A DNA stretch of 64,000 bases, taken from positions 248,001 through 312,000 of the forward strand of contig NZ_PEEU01000001.1 of NCBI RefSeq assembly GCF_002754195.1. Direction: 5' to 3'. This DNA comes from Flavobacterium sp. 9. Its GTDB lineage: Bacteria > Bacteroidota > Bacteroidia > Flavobacteriales > Flavobacteriaceae. The position numbers and the translations under genes were made by a program. Shown piece after piece: positions 36,930 through 43,926 of this stretch. How positions within the stretch are numbered: position 1 is the first letter of the stretch; the number at the start of each line of letters is the position of its first letter. The notes under the pieces were generated by a model that was not told the origin of the DNA, did no database searches, and worked only from the letters and a program-made list of their open reading frames with translations.

Positions 36930-37562
36930 ATGACTTCAGATATAAAATACAAAGATTATTATGGTAATTATATTGCAGAGCAAAAAGTATCAGATTTAAA
37001 ATTCTACTCGAAAGAATTTTTTAATAATGATGAATTGAAATTAGTTGAGGATTATGGTCCCAAAGGAAGAACTACTGAAATTATTTTACGAGGCGGAGAA
37101 TATTACTTATCTGCCGATGAAGATTTGCAAACAATTGTTAATCAGCATAAATATACTGGTAATCATTGGATCTTTTTCTTTAATAAACAACAAAATAATT
37201 TAGGAGATACTTGTTGGGAATATCATTTTTATGAAAAAGGAGAACTAAACAGAAGCGGAATCAAAGTTTTCAATAATGATAATCTGTTAATTGCTTCATG
37301 TACAATAGATTTAGAAACCAATGAAATAGACAATAAACAAAAATACTTTTATGGAGATCCAAAGATTTATAAAAGACCGGAATATGAAAGTCATTTTTTA
37401 AGTGTTTCTTATCATGCCAATAATGATGTAAGCGACATATACATTTATGACGATGATTACCAGAGCGCAGATGAATTTTTAGCCTCTTATGATTCTAAAT
37501 ATTTCGATTGGTCATCACATACTTATTTTCATAGTTTCATGCCTATAATGCCAAAAGATTAA
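36930..37562 (+). CDS. Unrecognised acidic protein
   Basis: A 210-residue soluble protein rich in Tyr, Asp and Asn, with no signal peptide or membrane helix and no recognised domain. A Tyr/Asp-rich segment, SDIYIYDDDYQSADEFLASY, lies near the C-terminus. It starts 3 bases after the stop of the membrane protein upstream. It has the size and acidity of many contact-toxin immunity proteins, but no toxin gene is next to it, so no function is proposed. Confidence 0.55.
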   Translation: MTSDIKYKDYYGNYIAEQKVSDLKFYSKEFFNNDELKLVEDYGPKGRTTEIILRGGEYYLSADEDLQTIVNQHKYTGNHWIFFFNKQQNNLGDTCWEYHFYEKGELNRSGIKVFNNDNLLIASCTIDLETNEIDNKQKYFYGDPKIYKRPEYESHFLSVSYHANNDVSDIYIYDDDYQSADEFLASYDSKYFDWSSHTYFHSFMPIMPKD

Positions 37563-37716
37563 TTGTCTAATTCGCTCTGCTTTGATTTTTCATTAGAAAA
37601 TCCTGAAATATATTGCTCTGAATTGTTTATTCCTGATAAAATTTTTCTTCGATCAATATCTTAAAAGATTTCACGGCTAATTGTATATATTTACCATTTA
37701 AACCGAAGTTTTTATT

Positions 37717-38301
37717 ATGGAAGATTTTTTAATTGGTATTGGAAAAAGATTAAAAGAAATTAGAAAGAAAAATTCGCTGACCATTCACGAAGTTGCCAAC
37801 ATGGCGGGTGTGAGTAATGGTTTGATTTCCAGAATCGAAAATGGACGAACAATTCCTTCTTTGCCTGTTTTAATCGAATTAATACAATCTCTGAATACTG
37901 ATGTAAGTTACTTTTTTGAAGGCGTTGAAAATACCAAAAATGCCAAATACATTCATATTAAAAAAGAAGATTACCAAAAAATAGAAAAAGAAGACCGCGC
38001 CGAAACTACTGGTTTTAATTACTATCATATCTTTAGTAAAAGCATAAATTCTATAGGTTTTGAAGCCGTAATCCTTGACGTTGAACCTAATTGCAAACGT
38101 GAAAAAGTGATTACAGATGCCTGGGAATTCAAATATATCATAAAAGGAAGCGTAACGTATATCATTGATGACGTTGAAGTTATCGTAAACGAAGGCGATT
38201 CGTTATGTTTCAACGGAAGACATCCGCACGTACCTGAAAACAGAACTACAGAAAATTGTGTAATGCTGGTACTTTATTTCTATTCTGAAAGTAATAGTTA
38301 A
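37717..38301 (+). CDS. XRE-family regulator with C-terminal cupin
   Basis: A 194-residue protein. Residues 8-65 form an XRE HTH (RLKEIRKKNSLTIHEVANMA, SNGLISRIENGRTIPSLPVL). Residues about 110-190 form a cupin (AWEFKYIIKGSVTYIIDD, EGDSLCFNGRHPHVPENR), which likely senses a small ligand. It is convergent with, and next to, the aminophosphonate-like locus, so it is a candidate regulator of it. The family is well supported, the target is inferred. Confidence 0.88.
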   Translation: MEDFLIGIGKRLKEIRKKNSLTIHEVANMAGVSNGLISRIENGRTIPSLPVLIELIQSLNTDVSYFFEGVENTKNAKYIHIKKEDYQKIEKEDRAETTGFNYYHIFSKSINSIGFEAVILDVEPNCKREKVITDAWEFKYIIKGSVTYIIDDVEVIVNEGDSLCFNGRHPHVPENRTTENCVMLVLYFYSESNS

Positions 38302-38359
38302 ACTGCATAACTTTAAAATTTAACCGCGTATTTTTACCGCAAAGTAAGCAAAGGTTTTG

Positions 38360-38407
38360 CGCAAAGTTCGCAAAGCTTTGTATTGATTTAGCTTTGCGAA
38401 CTTTGCG
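38360..38407. repeat. Intergenic inverted repeat, CGCAAAGTTCGCAAAGC family copy 2
   Basis: Perfect 18-bp arms 38360-38377 and 38390-38407 with a 12-nt loop; near-identical to 15491-15541. It lies between the convergent regulator and phosphodiesterase genes. A separate weak minus-strand terminator-like stem at 38489-38523 follows the phosphodiesterase stop. Confidence 0.75.
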
Positions 38408-38545
38408 TTTACTAATCACAATCTAAAATAAAAGAACTTTGCGCGCTTTGCAGTAAAAAACATTGCAAAACTTCACGGTTAAAACGAGTAAAAGGCTACC
38501 TCCAAAATGAAGATAACCTTTTAAAAACAAAAAACACAAACTGAA

Positions 38546-40228
38546 TTAATTTCCTGCCGGAAGCCAAGAGCGCCCATCCAGCGACCAAGCCGAATTAATT
38601 GGCACTCCAAACCATAACAGCGAAGAATATGCGATATCTACCATTTTAGGAACTACTCCAGTTGCTGTTCCGCATTTTAAAGTAGCTGTACTTGTTGTCC
38701 ATGTTGGTGTATTTGGAAAAGCAAGATTAATTTGTTGCGCACTTGAATCTGTAAAAGAATTTCCTGATCCGTTATCGCCTTTCCAATATCCAATAAGATT
38801 TGCGTAATCAGGATGAGAACTTGTTACAGATGAACATGTATAATTCAAAATTGAAGCCTCAGACAAAGCTTTATTCCATACGCGAACTTCAGCGATATTA
38901 CCGTTTACATTTGCGCCATAAGTCAAAGTTCCGTCTTGTCCAACTGCAAAAGGCAAACCAGAAGTCAAACTTCCAAAAGTGCTAACAATTGCTGCTTGTC
39001 CCACAAAAGCGCCATCTTGATACGTTTTTATCAACTTTGCCGTGCGATCAACTATCATTGTCAAATGATGCCATTTTCCGTCGTTGATTGAACCTCCTGA
39101 AATATCAACACGATTTTGAGTATCGCCAATATTTACTTTCCATGTTCCGCCAGTATTAGCACAAATCACAAATCCGCGATTTTTACCACTTACCCAATTT
39201 TTGTTTGAAACCAATGATGGATCGCTTGAATAACCAGAAGTTTTTACTCTACATTCAACTGTAAAACTTGAATTTCCAAAATTGTATAAAGCATTATTTG
39301 TCGAAGCATAAATACTATTCGAATTAAAAGTCGCAAATTTACCAGTGATTGATGTTGTAGGATCAACCGGTTTTTCGATTTTAGTCGAAGTGAAATTCTT
39401 ATTATTGAAAATTGTAAAAATATTTCTTTCTTCATAAGATGTTCCTCCGTGCGATCCTGTAGAACCTGTAACGATTCCGCCATGATCCGGCGCTACAATT
39501 ACCAACCAATCTTCATTAGCATAATTTGGTCTGTTTTTTAATGCGGTTAAGATTTCGCCAATATAACCGTCTGTAGTTTCGATTGCAGCTTTATATTGTG
39601 ACACATTAAGCGAAAATCCGTAGCTGTGACCCGCGTGATCTACGTCATCAAAATGCATAAATAAAGCATCTGGATTGTCGTTTGTTAATGCCGTTACGAC
39701 TTCATTTTTAACGGCTAAATCTGTAGTTAACGTTTTTTCTACGTCAATTCCGTCAACAATATAAGTATTGATTGGCGCCCAATGTACGATTGACATTGTT
39801 CTTAAAGCAGTATTATATGTTTCAAGACGTTTTAAAAAGCTTGGATAAGTTCCAAAATTTGGCGTTGAAAATGAATTGTCTGTAACACCGTGTTTCAAAT
39901 GAGTTACACCGCTAAGCATTGTCGACCAACCGTTTCCACTCCAGGTTGGTGCTTCAGTTAAAGCATCTAAACTATAAACCGAATTTGGCAATAAAGCATG
40001 AACATTTGGTGTGTTTGCGCCCATCAAAGCGTCTCCTCGACAGCCATCGATTCCTATAATAAGCAGCTTTTTAGTACCGCCGCTTAAAGCAGATTTGCCT
40101 GTTTTTAAAATAGTTTTTGTATTTACTGAACTTTCATCGCTCGCAGGCGTTGGTTCATTGGTACAGGAAGTCACTAAAAGTGCACTTGCAAGAATTGTAA
40201 TGTAACTTAATCTAAAAATCTTTTTCAT
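38546..40228 (-). CDS. Alkaline-phosphatase-superfamily phosphodiesterase lipoprotein with inserted LamG domain
   Basis: A 560-residue lipoprotein; the lipobox LLVTSC follows MKKIFRLSYITILASA. The AP-superfamily core begins LLIIGIDGCRGDALMGAN (metal Asp). The nucleophile Thr lies in APTWSGNGWSTMLSGVTH, and metal ligands are FDDVDHAGHSYG and VIVAPDHGGIVTGS, the nucleotide pyrophosphatase/phosphodiesterase arrangement. Residues about 290-515 are a LamG/concanavalin domain (FTVECRVKTSGY, DGKWHHLTMIVDR, NGNIAEVRVWNKAL), after which the AP domain resumes with KMVDIAYSSLLWFGVP. The LamG is thus inserted in the phosphodiesterase. It is the last gene of the minus-strand set containing PhnX-like and TIGR03364-like genes. 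Release of a phosphonate or phosphate head group outside the inner membrane is inferred. Confidence 0.85.
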   Translation of the reverse strand: MKKIFRLSYITILASALLVTSCTNEPTPASDESSVNTKTILKTGKSALSGGTKKLLIIGIDGCRGDALMGANTPNVHALLPNSVYSLDALTEAPTWSGNGWSTMLSGVTHLKHGVTDNSFSTPNFGTYPSFLKRLETYNTALRTMSIVHWAPINTYIVDGIDVEKTLTTDLAVKNEVVTALTNDNPDALFMHFDDVDHAGHSYGFSLNVSQYKAAIETTDGYIGEILTALKNRPNYANEDWLVIVAPDHGGIVTGSTGSHGGTSYEERNIFTIFNNKNFTSTKIEKPVDPTTSITGKFATFNSNSIYASTNNALYNFGNSSFTVECRVKTSGYSSDPSLVSNKNWVSGKNRGFVICANTGGTWKVNIGDTQNRVDISGGSINDGKWHHLTMIVDRTAKLIKTYQDGAFVGQAAIVSTFGSLTSGLPFAVGQDGTLTYGANVNGNIAEVRVWNKALSEASILNYTCSSVTSSHPDYANLIGYWKGDNGSGNSFTDSSAQQINLAFPNTPTWTTSTATLKCGTATGVVPKMVDIAYSSLLWFGVPINSAWSLDGRSWLPAGN

Positions 40229-40361
40229 TGGGTTGAATTGTTTTAATGGGTTACTATTGATTTACTTGTAAAACTATTTCCTGCAGGGATTTTTATTTTA
40301 ACTAATTAGTTTATTATTATTTAGCGCATTGAAGCGTATTTTTAAACATTCATTTTTTTAT

Positions 40362-40453
40362 TTTTTACCATTAAGAGATTAAGTTATATTAAGAAGCTTG
40401 ACTTAATTTCTCTTAATATCTTAATGGTTCAAATAATATTTTAATTTTTAAAA
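40362..40453. repeat. Direct repeat copy 1 flanking the PhnX-like gene (itself a palindrome)
   Basis: About 92 bases, nearly identical in sequence and direction to 41161-41253. Internally it is an imperfect inverted repeat (ACCATTAAGAGATTAAG against CTTAATATCTTAATGGT) followed by CAAATAATATTTTAATTTTT. It lies 9 bases past the stop of the PhnX-like gene. Confidence 0.8.
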
Positions 40454-40462
40454 TATTATGTT

Positions 40463-41143
40463 TTAATTCATAATGCTGTCCAACGAAGCAAGAGAATCCA
40501 GGATATAATCCGGTTTTGCTTCTTCGAGTTGTGATCTGGTTTGTGCTCCGGATAAAACGCCAATCGTAATTCCGCATTTAGCATTTTTACCTTCTTCGAT
40601 ATCAATTGCTGAATCTCCTGCTTTCAATACTTTTGAAGCATCTTTGATTTCGAATAATTGCATCGCTTTGTGTATCATATCCGGAAAAGGGCGTCCTAAT
40701 TCTACATCATCTGCCGTGATTAATGCATCAAACTGATGGTCTTTTTTCCAGTTTAGTTTTTCTAATAAAGTATTTGCAACATGGCTGCTATAACCAGTAT
40801 TTAAAACTACTTTTACGCCATCTTTTTTAAGATTTTGAAGCACATTTTCTACGCCTTCAATAGGCAAAACTTTAGCTGTAAGGTATTCTTGGTCTAATGT
40901 TTCTTTAAAATATTCAAATATTTCCTCCGATTTATTGGCGTCTGTAATATTGATATGCTTTAAAATATCTTTTATCGCCTGATGTTTTTCTTTTCCTGCT
41001 CCTAACGAAAGCACCAATTCAAGAGAAACATCAATTCCGAATTTATTGATGGATTTATGTAGTGATTTATAGACTATATTTTGTTCATTTATTGTTGTTC
41101 CGGCCATGTCAAAAACAACCATTTCAATTTCATTAATTTTCAT
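40463..41143 (-). CDS. PhnX-like phosphonatase (HAD family, TIGR03351 type)
   Basis: 226 residues from ATG 41143; an in-frame ATG at 41170 falls inside the palindromic repeat and is less likely. It is a HAD hydrolase with MVVFDMAGTTIN (nucleophile and acid region, DxAGT as in PhnX), NTGYSSHVANTLLEKL, and AGDSAIDIEEGKNAKCGITI for the acidic Mg loop. LGAGKEKHQAIKDIL holds Lys residues where PhnX has its Schiff-base Lys. This resembles the phosphonatase-like family TIGR03351, proposed to cleave the C-P bond of phosphonoacetaldehyde or a close analogue. It is next to a TIGR03364-type oxidoreductase, the syntenic partner of that family. Confidence 0.82.
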   Translation of the reverse strand: MKINEIEMVVFDMAGTTINEQNIVYKSLHKSINKFGIDVSLELVLSLGAGKEKHQAIKDILKHINITDANKSEEIFEYFKETLDQEYLTAKVLPIEGVENVLQNLKKDGVKVVLNTGYSSHVANTLLEKLNWKKDHQFDALITADDVELGRPFPDMIHKAMQLFEIKDASKVLKAGDSAIDIEEGKNAKCGITIGVLSGAQTRSQLEEAKPDYILDSLASLDSIMN

Positions 41144-41160
41144 TTTGTGTGTATTTGTTT

Positions 41161-41253
41161 TTTTTACCATTAAGAAATTAAGTTATATTAAGAAGCTAAG
41201 CTTAACTTTTCTTAATCTCTTAACGGTTCAAATATTATTTTAATTTTTAAAAT
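41161..41253. repeat. Direct repeat copy 2 flanking the PhnX-like gene
   Basis: 93 bases matching 40362-40453 at most positions, same orientation, same internal palindrome (ACCATTAAGAAATTAAG against CTTAATCTCTTAACGGT). It starts 18 bases upstream of ATG 41143, so it may sit in the leader of the PhnX-like gene. Confidence 0.8.
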
Positions 41254-41274
41254 CTGTCGCTATATTTTTTTAGC

Positions 41275-42432
41275 TTAAGCGTTAAAAATTTTATCAATGT
41301 TATGTTTCGCAAATCCTGCGCTTCCAGTCATTCCCTTTCCTCCTATTCCGGTTATGATGTGAATATTTTCACCAACAGTATGTTCAAAAATATCTTTGGT
41401 TTTGCATTGCGAATACATTCCTGACCATCTGTTTTGGATTTCGTAAGTTGGTAAATCGATGATCTTTTTGGCTTCTTCAATCATGAAATTATCGATGTCC
41501 ATATTCAAATCAAATCCTAGAGAATCTATATCTTTTGCAGCAGCATATTCGTGAGAATCTCCAAGAATTACAGATCCGTCCAAAGCTTGTTTGAATAAAA
41601 TATGAACGCCGTATCTTTTCTCAAAACTATCCGGATTTTCCTTTGCTTTGATTCCTGCGTACGATTTACATTCTTCAAAAGATTCGTATCTTCTAATCGT
41701 TAATCCGGTCAGAATAGAACCATCTAATTTGTAATTATTCTGAGGTTTTGTTTGCAGCATCTGAAGTTTTGAAACTACTAAATCGCTGTTGTTATAAATT
41801 TCAGGATATAGTATTTTGAAATCACTTCCGTTACAAATAATCATTTTCGAAGCTTTGTATTCTAATCCTCCTGAAGTTGTTGCAATTACTTCATTGTTTC
41901 TGTTTTCGGTATTCAAAACCGTGGTATTCATATATAAATCCAGACCTAAATTTGCGGTCATATATTGATGCAGTTTATGAATCATTGTTGCAGGTTCAAC
42001 GGTTACTTCTTGCGGAAAAAATAATCCTCCCGTACAATAATCAGAACGTAATCCGGCGTATTTTGCCAAACATTGTTCTTTGGTCAACAAATTTGATTCG
42101 TAATCATTTGCTATATTTATTTGATGCAATTCTTCAATTAATTGCATTTCTTCTTCATTTGAAGCTAAATATACCGTTCCGTTTTGACGAAGATTAATAT
42201 CAAATTGTGACTGAATATCTTTATAAATCTTTAAACTTTCTTTTCCGAAGTTTTGCCACTTTCTGTCCATTCCGGAAGGTACAACCTGACCAAAATTTCT
42301 AACTGTTGCGCCTTCGGGTTTGCTGTTTTTTTCCAGAATGGCAACTGACATTCCTTTTAGTAAAGCATGATAGGCATGAAATGTACCTAAAACGCCTGAA
42401 CCAACGATTATTAAATCATATTTCTCTTTCAT
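41275..42432 (-). CDS. FAD-dependent oxidoreductase, TIGR03364 (HpnW-proposed) type
   Basis: A 385-residue DAAO-fold flavoprotein. YDLIIVGSGVLGTFHAYHAL is the FAD loop, followed by GATVRNFGQVVPSGM, and the C-terminal FAD-contact block is ITGIGGKGMTGSAGFAKHNI. TIGR03364 proteins lie next to phosphonatase-like genes and are thought to oxidise the amino group of an aminophosphonate to the aldehyde that the phosphonatase cleaves. That fits the PhnX-like gene 105-130 bases downstream here. It is co-directional with DUF5690 upstream (58-base gap). The exact aminophosphonate is unknown. Confidence 0.85.
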   Translation of the reverse strand: MKEKYDLIIVGSGVLGTFHAYHALLKGMSVAILEKNSKPEGATVRNFGQVVPSGMDRKWQNFGKESLKIYKDIQSQFDINLRQNGTVYLASNEEEMQLIEELHQINIANDYESNLLTKEQCLAKYAGLRSDYCTGGLFFPQEVTVEPATMIHKLHQYMTANLGLDLYMNTTVLNTENRNNEVIATTSGGLEYKASKMIICNGSDFKILYPEIYNNSDLVVSKLQMLQTKPQNNYKLDGSILTGLTIRRYESFEECKSYAGIKAKENPDSFEKRYGVHILFKQALDGSVILGDSHEYAAAKDIDSLGFDLNMDIDNFMIEEAKKIIDLPTYEIQNRWSGMYSQCKTKDIFEHTVGENIHIITGIGGKGMTGSAGFAKHNIDKIFNA

Positions 42433-42490
42433 GTGTTTGTGTTTGTGTAATTTGTTTTATGCTGATTTTATTCTATTCTTTTCCTTTATT

Positions 42491-43771
42491 TCAAGTGTAT
42501 AAAGGTGCTGTACTAATTTTTGATGTTTTTTTGAATTTCCTTTTAAAGTAATTAAAGGACATTATAGTTGTGATTATCCCAACAAAGGATAACAGATAAA
42601 TACAAGTGGTAAAAAAGCTTAATAAGGAAATGTTCTTGTCTCCGAAATTCTTGAAAAACAAAACTAAAACACTTCCTAAATATCCAAAAGCATCGGCGAT
42701 GTAGATTAAAAATCCTGTGTTTCCGTCTATTTTGTAAGTGGCAATCATTCGATCAAAAAACAAACCGTTGAACGGAATATAGCAAACGTACATTCCAAAT
42801 CCCGAGATCATCATCCACGGAAGTGGCGATATTAAATGCTTTTGAAACAAGAATGTTGTTGCGCCAATAAGTAATGAACCTAAAAACAATACTAAATGAT
42901 AATTTTTGAAAGCTTTGTAGTTGTTTTTCATGCTTCCTAAAAACCCTAAAATAACGAGAACTGAAATCGCAATAGGAATTTCTGAGTACATATAAATCGA
43001 AATACTTTCTTTATATCCCAATGTATCCCACAATTCTCTGGCAAAATTATCCCTGAATTCTCTCATTGCCGTAAGCATTGCATAGAATATAATTATTGCC
43101 GTTAACGGAAATGCAAATTGCTGAAATAATGAAGCGCGTTCTTTTTTGCTCAGTGGTTTTCGTTTTGATTTTAAAGCTAAATCTTCGCTATCAGGATTTG
43201 GGATTTTCTCCAAAAACAATGAAAATACGATTAACGGAATTATAAATATTAAACCCGAAACAAAAGGCATCCAAAACTCATTGCATCCCAAAACCGTCAA
43301 GACAAATACTCCAACGGATTTTGCGGCTCCGGAAGAAACTATAAAACTCGAACAGAGAATAACTCCTAATAATTCGGTAGTTTTTCTTCCTTCGATATAG
43401 GAGAAAACGATTCCCCAGATCATTCCCAAAGGCAATCCGTTTATGAATAAAAACAGAATATTGTATGGCGCCGGAACTAATGCAAATCCTAATAAAGCTA
43501 ACTCAGAAATGGCTATAAAACTGATTAAATATAAAGTTCTCTTTGCCGATTTTAATTCGGATATAATCTTGATTCCTAAAAATTTAGAAAGTGTATATCC
43601 TAAAACCTGAGCCAGAATCAACAAGATTTTATAGTCAATTCCCCAAAAAGACATGTGGTCAAATGTCGCTACAGTAAAGGGTTTACGGAACGCATACATA
43701 CAAAAATAAGTACCAAATGCCGCAATGGATGTTTTTAATATAAACCTGAAATTAGATGCTTTTTTAGACAT
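42491..43771 (-). CDS. DUF5690 membrane protein (MFS-like)
   Basis: A 426-residue protein with about 12 hydrophobic helices. SIAAFGTYFCMYAFRKPFTV near the N-terminus is characteristic of DUF5690 and recalls the sugar-phosphate/phosphonate (UhpC/GlpT-like) MFS proteins. Loop motifs are LPLGMIWGIVFSYIEGRKTT and FNGLFFDRMIATYKIDGNTG. It probably imports a small anionic compound across the inner membrane. In this locus it sits between the TonB receptor and the FAD oxidoreductase, which suggests an aminophosphonate, by context only. Confidence 0.8.
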   Translation of the reverse strand: MSKKASNFRFILKTSIAAFGTYFCMYAFRKPFTVATFDHMSFWGIDYKILLILAQVLGYTLSKFLGIKIISELKSAKRTLYLISFIAISELALLGFALVPAPYNILFLFINGLPLGMIWGIVFSYIEGRKTTELLGVILCSSFIVSSGAAKSVGVFVLTVLGCNEFWMPFVSGLIFIIPLIVFSLFLEKIPNPDSEDLALKSKRKPLSKKERASLFQQFAFPLTAIIIFYAMLTAMREFRDNFARELWDTLGYKESISIYMYSEIPIAISVLVILGFLGSMKNNYKAFKNYHLVLFLGSLLIGATTFLFQKHLISPLPWMMISGFGMYVCYIPFNGLFFDRMIATYKIDGNTGFLIYIADAFGYLGSVLVLFFKNFGDKNISLLSFFTTCIYLLSFVGIITTIMSFNYFKRKFKKTSKISTAPLYT

Positions 43772-43842
43772 TAGTTTTTGAGATTTAGCGTAATAGTTGT
43801 GTGGTTGTAAAGTTTAAATATGTGTTTCTCTATAGTTTTTAG

Positions 43843-43912
43843 AAACTCGCTGGATGGGGTTGGTTCAAAAAAAATAAACTGTAAAAATAAAACCTGCCAG
43901 CATCCAACGAGT
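43843..43912. repeat. Intercistronic inverted repeat between TonB receptor and DUF5690
   Basis: 13-bp arms AACTCGCTGGATG (43843-43855) and CATCCAACGAGTT (43900-43912) with one mismatch and a 44-nt loop. It is a stem-loop that could lower read-through from the receptor gene into DUF5690. Confidence 0.55.
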
Positions 43913-43926
43913 TAACTTATAGTTGT

